A DNA stretch of 64,000 nt. Origin: Chryseolinea serpens (GTDB lineage Bacteria > Bacteroidota > Bacteroidia > Cytophagales > Cyclobacteriaceae). Below, piece by piece: positions 18,165 through 26,981 of the stretch. The stretch covers positions 1,798,001 through 1,862,000 of the forward strand of contig NZ_FQWQ01000001.1 in the NCBI RefSeq assembly GCF_900129725.1. The letters are read 5' to 3'. Position 1 is the stretch's first letter. Every line of letters begins with the position of its first letter. The translations under genes were made by a program, and so were the position numbers. The notes beneath the pieces were generated by a model that ran no database searches, was not told the origin of the DNA, and saw only the letters and a program-made list of their open reading frames with translations.

Positions 18165-21100
18165 ATGAAGGCACAAATAATCCGTTTTCTTGATACCGAG
18201 CCGGGCGAGACCGGACGCGTGGGCCTGTTATTCATCATGAGCTTTTTTATGGGGGTGTTCATCGCCACCATTACCGTGGCTTCGCAATCCCTTTTCCTGG
18301 AACATTTCGACGAAAAAACCCAGTTGCCCATCGCCCTGTTGGTGTCGGGTGCCTTCGGATTGTTTGCCACCATTGTTTATAACTTCCTCCAAAACCGGAT
18401 CCCCTTCCAATTGCTGGCCGTGCTCAGCTTGATGGTGGTCCTGGTGTTGACCGCCTTTATTGAATTTGGTGAAGGCTATTTCGCGGACCCGCGCACCATC
18501 TACTTCCTGGGTTTTGCTCAGATCATTCCCTTCTCTTTTATTATATACCTCATTTTCTGGGGCGCCTTTGGCCGCTTGTTCAACCTTCGCCAGTCGAAGC
18601 GCCTCGTGGGCACAGTGGATATGGGCGCCATGATCGCGTCGTTCATCGCCTTCTTTTCCATTCCCCAGTTCCTCGGTCTGAAGGGCGTCAAAACGGAAAT
18701 GTTATACACCGTTTCGCTGATCAGCATTATGTGCTTTACCGGGCTGTTTATTTTCCTGTCGCTGAAGTACAAGACCCGCACATTCGCCCAGGAAAAAAAG
18801 ATGTACAAAAAGCTGGTACTCAGAGATTTCCTTCAAAACCGCTACATCCTCTACATGTCGCTCTTCGTGGTGGTTTCCATGATGGCCGTGAACTTTGTGG
18901 ACTACTCGTTCTTTAACGCGACCACCATTTTCCTCAGCCGCGAAGACTTGCCACGGTTCATCTCTTACTTTGAAATGACCATTGTTATTTTCGGGTTCCT
19001 CTTCCAGACCTTGGCTACGGATCGGATCATAAAAGAATATGGCCTCCGCATCCCGCTGCTCATCAACCCGTTCCTGATCTGTCTTTTCACGGTCGTCGCG
19101 CTGATCCTGGGAACGATCTTCGGATACTCGCTGGGCTTCTTCATGGTGATCGCCATCAGTAAGCTGTTTGTACGGTCGCTGCGCGAATCGCTGGATAACC
19201 CTACGTTCAAGCTCTACCTGTTGCCGATCGAGAGCAGCATCCGCATCGACGTGCAGACCAAGATCGAGGGATTGGTTACCGCCTTCGCCAGCCTGCTTGC
19301 CGGTGCGCTCATCATCCTGATCACCAAAGCGGAATTCTTTACGCTGATCTATATTACCTTGTTCACCATACCGCTGCTGCTCTTCTGGTATTTCGTTTCC
19401 AACCGGATGAACAACAGCTATCGGCACACGTTGCAAGACACCTTGTTGCGCAACAAATCTTCCATGTCGGCACGTGTCGAGCGGGAGTATACGCTGAACA
19501 CGGTGTTGGAAAGAGAAGTGAACAGCTCCGTCGAGCAAAAGGTCATCTACGGGTTGAAGCTCATGGAGAAACTGGAGCCCGCCTTGTTCGAAAACGCATT
19601 GGTGCGATTGATTGAAAGCACCTCGCGCAAAGTCCGGGCATTTGCCGAAGAAAAGATCCAGGCCCTTGGTCTGCGCAACGACATCGGCAAAACCGAGTTG
19701 CGTTCGCTGGCGGAGAAAGCCTATGGCGAATTGGAAGACAGCGACCTCCTCTCGATCTCGCCCGAAAAATTATTAAAACTCAGTAAGTCGGTAAGACAAT
19801 CGGACCGGATCCTCGCGGCCAAACTCTTGCGCAAGTTGGTGGGGCCGCGCACCATCTTCGTGTTGCTGGAATTGCTTCGCGATGTCGATCCGAAAGTGCG
19901 TTATGAAGCGCTCTACACGGCACGCAAGGTGAAGCTGAGTGAAACGTGGCCCGTGCTGATCGAATTGTTGAACTCCGCTGCCTACAGTCATCATGCCGCG
20001 GCAGCCCTGAAGGAAGCAGGCGAAACAGCCTTGCCCACCCTGGAAGCCGCCTTTCACAAGTCGGGACAAAGCGACCTGGTGATGTTGCGCATCGTCCAGA
20101 TCATGGGCAGCATTGGCGGCAAGTACGCGCTGCAACTGCTGTGGAAAAAAGCCGACTATCCCGATAAACGCATCGTGAGACAGATCCTCAATTCGCTGCG
20201 CTTTATAAACTATCACGCCGAGGGACGCGAGGCGCGCGAAGTGATCAACTTGCTGGAAAGCGAGATGAGCAAGACCATCTGGAACCTCGCCGCATTGGAC
20301 GAGCTCCCCGATGTGAAAGAATTTTTGTTCTTACGCGAGGCACTCGAAGAAGAGACCCGCGACAATTACGACCAGATCTATATCCTGCTTTCGATCCTGT
20401 ATGAACCGCGCTCCGTGCAACTGGTGCGCGAGAATATCGAGTCGGGCGATCCCGACAACATCGCGTTTGCCATGGAGTTGCTGGATTTGTTCATCGACCC
20501 GGGCGTGAAACCCAAGTTGGTGCCCTTGCTGGATGACATTGCTGTTCCGGAGAAGCTGAAGCAATTGCAGATCTTCTTTCCCCGCGAAAGCTACAACCCC
20601 ATCCAGGTGATCAACTACATCCTGAACCGCGATTTCAACCTCAACAACCGGTGGACAAAGGCATGCGCCATCTATGCATCGGCCTATATCTCCGATTTCC
20701 GGATCAGCCGCGGCCTGGTGGCGCAGATGTTCAACACCGACAAGCTGTTGCAGGAAACCGCGGCGTGGGTGATCTATAACAAAAACAAAAAGGAGTTTGA
20801 AGTCATCTCCGAACGGCTCCCGGTCAAGGATAAAAAATTCCTCGACTCGTCGATCGAAAACAATCAGCTGTTGGATGGCTTGAACGACGGATTCTTTTTG
20901 TGGGTGGAGAAAGTTATGTTCCTGAAACAGCTGCCAACCTTCAAAAATATTCACGGTGCCATGCTGTGCGACCTGGCCGACAAGATCACACCGCTGGATC
21001 TCGCCTTTGCCACCCGGGTGAAATTTACCCCCGACGATTTCAACACCCCCATCTTTGTGCTCGCCCACGGCAGCGCACAATTGAAAAGCGATGGCATACT

Positions 21101-21314
21101 GGCCGCTTCATTAAAACGCGGCAGCGTGTTTGGCGACTTGTTCCAGGATGGCGTAGCGCCGAAGATCACGTCACTGGAAGCCACCGAGCGCTGTGTTGTG
21201 TTCAGAATCAACCTCATGGATTTTTATTATGTGATGGCCAACCACCACGAGCTGGCGCAAAGCCTCATCAAAAATATTACAGAAGAAACCGAACCGCATT
21301 TGCAACAACCTTAA
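18165..21314 (+). CDS. MFS/nucleotide-transporter-like protein fused to HEAT repeats and a cNMP-binding-like domain
   Basis: A 1049-residue fusion. Residues about 15-420 hold about 12 hydrophobic helices resembling an MFS or ATP/ADP-translocase (Npt/Tlc) fold. Residues about 440-820 are alpha-helical repeats of HEAT type (for example VLLELLRDVDPKVRYEAL; LEAAFHKSGQSD). The C-terminal 140 residues look like a cyclic-nucleotide-binding beta-barrel, with GSVFGDLFQDG in place of the classical phosphate-binding cassette, but the usual Arg of that cassette is not evident. It is the first gene of a six-gene run, 9 nt before the TIR/DUF4062 gene. The transport substrate and ligand are unknown; a signal-gated transporter or scaffold are both possible. 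Confidence 0.8.
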   Translation: MKAQIIRFLDTEPGETGRVGLLFIMSFFMGVFIATITVASQSLFLEHFDEKTQLPIALLVSGAFGLFATIVYNFLQNRIPFQLLAVLSLMVVLVLTAFIEFGEGYFADPRTIYFLGFAQIIPFSFIIYLIFWGAFGRLFNLRQSKRLVGTVDMGAMIASFIAFFSIPQFLGLKGVKTEMLYTVSLISIMCFTGLFIFLSLKYKTRTFAQEKKMYKKLVLRDFLQNRYILYMSLFVVVSMMAVNFVDYSFFNATTIFLSREDLPRFISYFEMTIVIFGFLFQTLATDRIIKEYGLRIPLLINPFLICLFTVVALILGTIFGYSLGFFMVIAISKLFVRSLRESLDNPTFKLYLLPIESSIRIDVQTKIEGLVTAFASLLAGALIILITKAEFFTLIYITLFTIPLLLFWYFVSNRMNNSYRHTLQDTLLRNKSSMSARVEREYTLNTVLEREVNSSVEQKVIYGLKLMEKLEPALFENALVRLIESTSRKVRAFAEEKIQALGLRNDIGKTELRSLAEKAYGELEDSDLLSISPEKLLKLSKSVRQSDRILAAKLLRKLVGPRTIFVLLELLRDVDPKVRYEALYTARKVKLSETWPVLIELLNSAAYSHHAAAALKEAGETALPTLEAAFHKSGQSDLVMLRIVQIMGSIGGKYALQLLWKKADYPDKRIVRQILNSLRFINYHAEGREAREVINLLESEMSKTIWNLAALDELPDVKEFLFLREALEEETRDNYDQIYILLSILYEPRSVQLVRENIESGDPDNIAFAMELLDLFIDPGVKPKLVPLLDDIAVPEKLKQLQIFFPRESYNPIQVINYILNRDFNLNNRWTKACAIYASAYISDFRISRGLVAQMFNTDKLLQETAAWVIYNKNKKEFEVISERLPVKDKKFLDSSIENNQLLDGLNDGFFLWVEKVMFLKQLPTFKNIHGAMLCDLADKITPLDLAFATRVKFTPDDFNTPIFVLAHGSAQLKSDGILAASLKRGSVFGDLFQDGVAPKITSLEATERCVVFRINLMDFYYVMANHHELAQSLIKNITEETEPHLQQP

Positions 21315-21323
21315 CCTGAAATC

Positions 21324-22763
21324 ATGGCCTTTGAAATTGATGTTTTGATTATTTTTTCCGACCGCGACAACGAGGCGACTGGAAACGAACCGGGATGGGT
21401 CACTCAATTCAAAAAATTCCTGGAATCCATGCTCACGCAGATCTTGGGCGAGAAACCCAACGTGTTGCTGAAATCCGAGTTTGACACCATGACCTCGCCC
21501 CGGCTCGACAACTCCGCCGTGTTGGTGTCCATCCTGTCCAAAGATTTCACGCAATCGGGGCCGTGCCTGGATCACCTGGAAAAATTTACACAGGCCGCGA
21601 GCGCCAAGGGACAAAATAGGGTGTTCAAAGTTTTCAAAACACCCGTGTCCGTGCAAGAACAACCTGCCCGCGTGCGCGAGCTGTTGGGTTATGAAATGTA
21701 TCAACTCGATCCGGATTCGGGCGAGATCCGCGAGTACACCGACTATTTCAGCACGGAGGCCGAGCGCCAGTATTGGATGGAGATGGTGGACCTGAGCTAC
21801 GACATCTCTGATACGTTGTCGTCGTTGAAGGATAAATCGCTGGCGAAGGAAGTGAAGAATGTTTTCAAGCGCAAGACCATCTACCTGGCCGAGACCGGTC
21901 ACGATCTGTCGGTACAGCGCAACATCATCACCCGCGAATTGCAACGCCACGGCTATACCGTGTTGCCCAACCAAACCCTGCCCGGCAATGTGGCCGACCT
22001 GGAGCGTGTGGCGCGCCGCGACCTCGCGGAGTGCAGCATGTCCATCCACCTCATCGGCGCCGTGTATGGCGACATCCCCGAAGGAACCGACCGTTCCGTG
22101 GTGGACATCCAAAACCGCATCGCCGCCGAGCGCAGCAACCGCGGCCGCGAGAACAAGGAAGAATTTTCCCGCCTCATCTGGATCTCTCCCAACCTGAACC
22201 ACATCACGGAGCGCCAAAAAGGATTCATCGAAAACCTGAAACGCGACGTCGAAGCCCAGGAAGGCGCAGAGATCCTGCAGACACCGCTGGAAGATTTCAA
22301 GAACATCATGCGCGAAGAACTGGCCGACGCCGGGGAGAAAAAAGCCCTGGACGAAACCGGCGGCCGCGCGGTGTATCTCATGCACGACAAAGTAGATCAC
22401 CTCGATATAAAACCTTTTGTTGAGCTCATCGAGCGCTCGGGTTTCAACGTGCTCATGCCCTCGTTTGAAGGCGAGTTGTTGGAGCTGCGCCAGAAGCACA
22501 TCGAGAACCTGCGCAACCTGGACGCCGCCATCATCTACAAGGGAAGGGTGAACGATCAATGGGTGCGCATGAAAGCGCTGGACCTGTTGAAGGCACCCGG
22601 CTTCGGCCGAAAAAAACCCATCATGGGCAAGGCCATCTACACCGCCAAAGGCTCGCACGTGAACGCCGATGCGTTCAAGAGTCAAAACCTCCGGGTGATC
22701 GATGGCGACAATCAACAATCCCTGGAATCGCTGAAATCATTTTTGCAAGAATTTAAAGCATAG
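21324..22763 (+). CDS. Triple Rossmann-like protein: TIR-like, DUF4062-like, TIR-like
   Basis: A 479-residue cytoplasmic protein without signal or membrane segments. Residues 1-165 resemble a TIR domain (DVLIIFSDRDN; SAVLVSILSKDF). In the helix that normally carries the catalytic Glu (WCxxEL) it reads CLDHLE from C81, so H84 stands at the Glu position and NADase activity is doubtful. Residues about 185-345 match the DUF4062 pattern (IYLAETGHDLSVQRNII; HLIGAVYGDIPEG). Residues about 365-479 form a second TIR-like unit (DAAIIYKGRVNDQWVRMK; LKAPGFGRKKP). Such proteins accompany STAND NTPases, and the nSTAND1 gene follows after 2 nt. It is probably the adaptor or sensor of that NTPase; this is inference. 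Confidence 0.75.
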   Translation: MAFEIDVLIIFSDRDNEATGNEPGWVTQFKKFLESMLTQILGEKPNVLLKSEFDTMTSPRLDNSAVLVSILSKDFTQSGPCLDHLEKFTQAASAKGQNRVFKVFKTPVSVQEQPARVRELLGYEMYQLDPDSGEIREYTDYFSTEAERQYWMEMVDLSYDISDTLSSLKDKSLAKEVKNVFKRKTIYLAETGHDLSVQRNIITRELQRHGYTVLPNQTLPGNVADLERVARRDLAECSMSIHLIGAVYGDIPEGTDRSVVDIQNRIAAERSNRGRENKEEFSRLIWISPNLNHITERQKGFIENLKRDVEAQEGAEILQTPLEDFKNIMREELADAGEKKALDETGGRAVYLMHDKVDHLDIKPFVELIERSGFNVLMPSFEGELLELRQKHIENLRNLDAAIIYKGRVNDQWVRMKALDLLKAPGFGRKKPIMGKAIYTAKGSHVNADAFKSQNLRVIDGDNQQSLESLKSFLQEFKA

Positions 22764-22765
22764 TC

Positions 22766-25700
22766 ATGCAAGCCATTGACGAAAAATTAGAAACCGCCAA
22801 CCCGTTCCCCGGGTTGCGGCCCTTCAAGATCGACGAAAGTCACCTTTTCTTCGGTCGCGAAGGGCAGAGCGACGAAGTGCTGCTCAAGCTTTCGAAAAAC
22901 CGATTCGTAGGTGTGATCGGTCCTTCCGGAAGCGGTAAGTCGTCGTTCATTTATTGTGGGGTGATGCCCATTTTGTATGGCGGGTTCCTCACCGACGCCA
23001 GCCCCAACTGGGAAGTGGTGGTGACACGCCCCGGCGCAGGTCCCATCGACAACCTGGCCGAATCGCTGTTAAAAAACAATCCCGAATACCTGGCGTCCGA
23101 CGCCGAAGAGAAAAAGATCAAGCGCACCATCTTCTCCACCTTGCTGCGAAGCAGTTCGCTGGGGTTGGTGGAAGCTATCGAGCAGACCCGCAAGGATGTG
23201 GACGTGAACTACCTGGTGCTGGTCGATCAGTTCGAAGAGCTTTTCCGTTTCAAGGAAGGTCACGATGTGAACTCGGTGAACGAAACGCTGGCCTTTGTGA
23301 ACCTGCTCATGGAGGCCGTGGACTATCCCGACGCCCCGATCTATGTCGCCATCACCATGCGGTCGGATTTTATCGGCGACTGTGCGCAGTTTCCTGATCT
23401 CACCCGCAAGATCAACGACAGTCACTACCTGATCCCGCAGCTCACCCGCGAACAGAAACGGGTGGCCATCGAAGGCCCCGTAGCCGTGGGCGGCGCCCGC
23501 ATAGCGCCCCGCCTGGTGCAGCAGTTGCTCAACGACCTGGGCGACAACCCCGACCAGCTTCCCATTTTGCAGCACGCCCTGATGCGCACCTGGAGCTACT
23601 GGTCGTCCTATCGCGACTTCGAGGAAGAACATGTTGACCTGAAGCACTACGAAGCCATCGGCACCATGTCGGAGGCGTTGTCGCAACACGCCAACGAGGC
23701 CTACGACGAACTTTCGGAAGAACAAAAACATATTTGCGAAGTACTGTTCAAAGCCGTCACCGAAAAACGCGGCGAGAACTTTGGCATACGCCGCCCGACG
23801 CGCCTCACGGAAATTGCGGCCATTGCCGATGTGCAGGAAGATGCCGTGATCGAGGTGATCGATAAATTCCGGGAACCCGGAAGGTCGTTGCTAACGCCCG
23901 CGTACGGAGCAACGGTCACATCCAAATCCATGGTCGACATTTCGCACGAAAGTCTCATGCGGATTTGGGTGCGTCTGAAAAATTGGGTGGACGATGAAGC
24001 GGAGGCCGTGCAAATGTATACGCGCCTTGCGGATGCTGCCACCATGTACCAGGTGGGCAAAGCCGGCTTGTGGCGACCACCGGATTTGCAACTTGCTTTG
24101 AACTGGCAAGCCAAGCACAAGCCCACGCTCGTGTGGGGTCAACGTTATAACCCTGCCTTTGAACGCACGCTGATCTTCCTGGAATATTCCAGGAAAGAAT
24201 GGGAAACCGAGCAGCGCATCAAGGAGATGGAGCAGAAGGCCAAGCTGAGACGGGCCCGGGTGTTTGGTATCATCATGGGTGTGGCCACGGTTATCTGCCT
24301 GTTCTTCCTGATCTTCGCCCTCATCCAAAAAACGAAGGCTGATAATGCCCGTGCTGAAGCGGAAATTCAACGCGTGCGGGCAGTAGCGGAAGCGAAACGC
24401 GCAGATAGCCTTCGCGTAGTCTCCGACAACGACCGGATTGCAGCCGTAAAAGCCAAAGAAGAAGCTGAAGCCGCGCAAAAGGCGGAGGCTGCACAAAAAC
24501 TTTTGGCCCAGGAAGCTGAGAAGCGCGCTGTTCAAAATGCCGAGCTTGCAAAAAATAACGCCATTCAGGCCCAAAAGAACGCTGAGGAAGCAAGGCTCAA
24601 TGCCGAACGTGCCCAAAAGAACGAGGCCTTTGCCAAGCAACAAGAACAGATCGCCAAAGACAACGCGGCCGAAGCCTTGCGTCAACGCTACATCGCCCAG
24701 GCGAAAGCTATGGCGGTGAAGTCGAAGGAACTGAACGATCCGGAGCAGGAAGCCCTCATCGCGCAACATGCTTACAAGTTCAACACCGACCACCGTGGAT
24801 ACGAGTACGACAATGACATTTACAACGGTCTGTATTCGGCGTTGAAGAAATTTGATCATCCCTTAACACAAAGCCTGCAAGCCCACGATCGCGGCGCTGC
24901 CCGCACGTTGGTGACCCGCCCTACCGGCAATGAAATCTATTCCGGTGGCAGCGACGGCAAGGTTTTCCGCTGGACAGAAGTGAACAACAACTGGAAATCG
25001 GAAATGCTTGTGAGCCGTCCCGACTATCAATACTACACCATCGACGTGAGTGCTGATGGCAAATTACTGATCGCGGCAGGATTGAACTCCCTCAGTGAGA
25101 CCAAGAACTATGTGGAGGTTTACAATCTCGACAACATGTCGGACGCACCCAAGAAGATCACGGGCTTTACGTATGCCATCGAGAACCTGAACTTCACACC
25201 GGACGGCAAAGGCTTTTATGCCCGCGACAATTCCGGTAAGAGCATCAAGTATTCGGACCTGACCACGAGCCGCGAGGTGATTGTTCCGCCGGTGAAGATC
25301 AATGCCATTGACCTGAGCCCCGACGGAAACTTCTTAGCGGGTGCCGGCGAGAACGGAAGCCTGTACGTGTGGGACATCCGGAACAACTACACCGTAGCCG
25401 AACACAAAAACCTGGGACAACACCTCACCGCCGTTTGCTTTGCCCCCGAGGGACGACGCATCGTGGTGGGTGACAACACCGGGGTGGTGACCCTCTTCGA
25501 CAACCAGAGCAACCTCGTGCTGCGCGTGTTGTCAGGACACACATCGGTGATCGAGCAGATCCAGTTTAACCACGCCGGCAAGTTCATGGCCACGGCCAGC
25601 AAGGACAAGACCGTGCGCCTCTGGAATGTGGATCGCTTAAAAGAACAACCCATCGTGTTCAGTGATCACAAAGACTGGGTATGGGGTGCGGCCTTCACAC

Positions 25701-25921
25701 CGGACGATGAGCAGTTGCTCGCCTGCGTGCATAGCTCGATCGAGACCGTGAAGGGAGTGGAACACACTATCCACGCCTGGCCTACAAAAATTCCGACCAT
25801 GGCCAACATCCTTTGTGGCAACGTGAAACGCAACATCAACAAAGACGAATGGGAAATTTTCGTTGGCGACGACCTCAAGTACGAAAAGACGTGTGCTGAT
25901 TTACCGGATAACAATAATTGA
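22766..25921 (+). CDS. Membrane-anchored nSTAND1 NTPase with coiled coil and WD40 propeller
   Basis: A 1051-residue signal-transducing NTPase. The nSTAND1 start motif NPFPGLRPF (12-20) and FFGRE (28-32) precede Walker A GPSGSGKS (52-59) and Walker B LVLVDQFEEL (150-159, D154 and E157/E158). A winged-helix-like region follows to about 430. One hydrophobic helix at about 498-520 is preceded by KLRRAR (positive-inside rule), so the NTPase should be cytoplasmic. After it come an Ala/Glu/Lys-rich coiled coil (about 520-650) and a WD40 propeller (about 690-1040: DKTVRLWNVD, FAPEGRRIVVGD) that would then be periplasmic. The tight operon with the TIR/DUF4062 gene (2 nt) and a beta-barrel gene (4 nt) suggests signalling across the envelope. 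Confidence 0.88.
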   Translation: MQAIDEKLETANPFPGLRPFKIDESHLFFGREGQSDEVLLKLSKNRFVGVIGPSGSGKSSFIYCGVMPILYGGFLTDASPNWEVVVTRPGAGPIDNLAESLLKNNPEYLASDAEEKKIKRTIFSTLLRSSSLGLVEAIEQTRKDVDVNYLVLVDQFEELFRFKEGHDVNSVNETLAFVNLLMEAVDYPDAPIYVAITMRSDFIGDCAQFPDLTRKINDSHYLIPQLTREQKRVAIEGPVAVGGARIAPRLVQQLLNDLGDNPDQLPILQHALMRTWSYWSSYRDFEEEHVDLKHYEAIGTMSEALSQHANEAYDELSEEQKHICEVLFKAVTEKRGENFGIRRPTRLTEIAAIADVQEDAVIEVIDKFREPGRSLLTPAYGATVTSKSMVDISHESLMRIWVRLKNWVDDEAEAVQMYTRLADAATMYQVGKAGLWRPPDLQLALNWQAKHKPTLVWGQRYNPAFERTLIFLEYSRKEWETEQRIKEMEQKAKLRRARVFGIIMGVATVICLFFLIFALIQKTKADNARAEAEIQRVRAVAEAKRADSLRVVSDNDRIAAVKAKEEAEAAQKAEAAQKLLAQEAEKRAVQNAELAKNNAIQAQKNAEEARLNAERAQKNEAFAKQQEQIAKDNAAEALRQRYIAQAKAMAVKSKELNDPEQEALIAQHAYKFNTDHRGYEYDNDIYNGLYSALKKFDHPLTQSLQAHDRGAARTLVTRPTGNEIYSGGSDGKVFRWTEVNNNWKSEMLVSRPDYQYYTIDVSADGKLLIAAGLNSLSETKNYVEVYNLDNMSDAPKKITGFTYAIENLNFTPDGKGFYARDNSGKSIKYSDLTTSREVIVPPVKINAIDLSPDGNFLAGAGENGSLYVWDIRNNYTVAEHKNLGQHLTAVCFAPEGRRIVVGDNTGVVTLFDNQSNLVLRVLSGHTSVIEQIQFNHAGKFMATASKDKTVRLWNVDRLKEQPIVFSDHKDWVWGAAFTPDDEQLLACVHSSIETVKGVEHTIHAWPTKIPTMANILCGNVKRNINKDEWEIFVGDDLKYEKTCADLPDNNN

Positions 25922-25925
25922 TTGC

Positions 25926-26969
25926 ATGAAAAGAGTTCTATACGTTCTTCCCTTTGCCTTTTTTGCCTTTACCGCCCACGCCCAACTGACCTCCTGTGCG
26001 CAAACCCTGCGCCTGGCCCGGTCCACGTATGAGCAGGGCCGGTTGCACGAGATACCCGAGTTGCTGACGCGATGCCTTGAGGATGGCTTTTCCCAACAGG
26101 AAAAAGTAGAAGCCTATAAACTGCTTTGTCTCGCCTACATTTACCTGGAGGAACCCGCTAAAGCCGACGAGGCGATGCTGAACCTGCTGCGCACCGATCA
26201 TTACTTCGAGATCAACCAAACCACCGACCCCGCTGAATTCATTGCCTTGTATCGCACATTCCGCACGCATCCGATCTATCGGCTCGGTGTGAAGCTGGGC
26301 GCGAATGCCAGCCAGCCCAACGTGGTGAGCTATGTGGCCGCCAATGAGGGCACCAGCAAATATTCGCCGGGCATTAGCTTCCAAGGTGGCGTGGCCGTGG
26401 AAGTGCCGCTGAACAAGAAGCTTACCCTCGACACAGAATTGAATTTCATATTGAAGACCTTCAAATATGAAAACAAAGTAACCTACAACGAGATTGCGAC
26501 CGGCGACCCGCGCGACTTCACCATCATCGGCCAGGAAAACCAAACGTGGGTCACGCTTCCCGTGATCCTGCAGTATCGCTTCCTGGAAAGCAAGTTCAAC
26601 CCCTACGTGGGCATTGGTGCTTCCCTGGATTACTTGTTGAGCGCGAACAATAAATTTTCGCGCACCAAGGAACAAGCCGCATCGCTGGATGAGCAATCCC
26701 TGTCCTTGAATGACTACCGGAACCGTGTCAACGCCAGCGCCATCGTAGCCCTGGGCGCGAAAATGAAAGTGACCGGCGGGTTTGCCTTTCTCGAGGTGCG
26801 GGGCTCCTATGGCCTCACCAAACTGAACGACACGGCCGATATTTACGCCCTCTATGCAAAAACCCTCCCGACCGGCGGTTACGTTGATGGCATTTTCAAA
26901 ATGAACACACTCAGCGTAACCTTGGGATACGTATACAACCGATTCAATCCTAAAAAACTGAACAAGTAA
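25926..26969 (+). CDS. Outer-membrane beta-barrel protein with helical (TPR-like) N-terminus
   Basis: A 347-residue exported protein: signal peptide ending TAHAQ, then about 100 residues of paired helices that read like TPRs (ARSTYEQGRLHEIPELLTRCL; YKLLCLAYIYLEEPAKADEAM), then a region of amphipathic strands resembling a PorT/OMP beta-barrel (RLGVKLGANASQ; VAVEVPLNKKLTLDTELNF; YVGIGASLDYLLSA; ending LGYVYNRF). The start at 25926 gives the signal peptide; the frame extends further upstream inside the NTPase gene without export features. Being 4 nt downstream of the nSTAND1-WD40 gene, it may be the outer-membrane partner of the periplasmic propeller; this is inference. Confidence 0.82.
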   Translation: MKRVLYVLPFAFFAFTAHAQLTSCAQTLRLARSTYEQGRLHEIPELLTRCLEDGFSQQEKVEAYKLLCLAYIYLEEPAKADEAMLNLLRTDHYFEINQTTDPAEFIALYRTFRTHPIYRLGVKLGANASQPNVVSYVAANEGTSKYSPGISFQGGVAVEVPLNKKLTLDTELNFILKTFKYENKVTYNEIATGDPRDFTIIGQENQTWVTLPVILQYRFLESKFNPYVGIGASLDYLLSANNKFSRTKEQAASLDEQSLSLNDYRNRVNASAIVALGAKMKVTGGFAFLEVRGSYGLTKLNDTADIYALYAKTLPTGGYVDGIFKMNTLSVTLGYVYNRFNPKKLNK

Positions 26970-26981
26970 GTCCCTCCTCCA

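Noticed and set aside
21171-22718. 515-codon minus-strand open frame opposite the TIR/DUF4062 gene
   Set aside because: Antisense shadow; no recognisable domain, and the sense protein has convincing TIR and DUF4062 patterns and tight operon spacing.
21324-25921. A canonical Avs, CBASS or Thoeris defence system
   Set aside because: A TIR-like protein and a STAND NTPase are present, but there is no CD-NTase, no SLOG/ThsA-type effector, no nuclease domain and no phage-protein-sensing TPR array, so none of the named systems fits.
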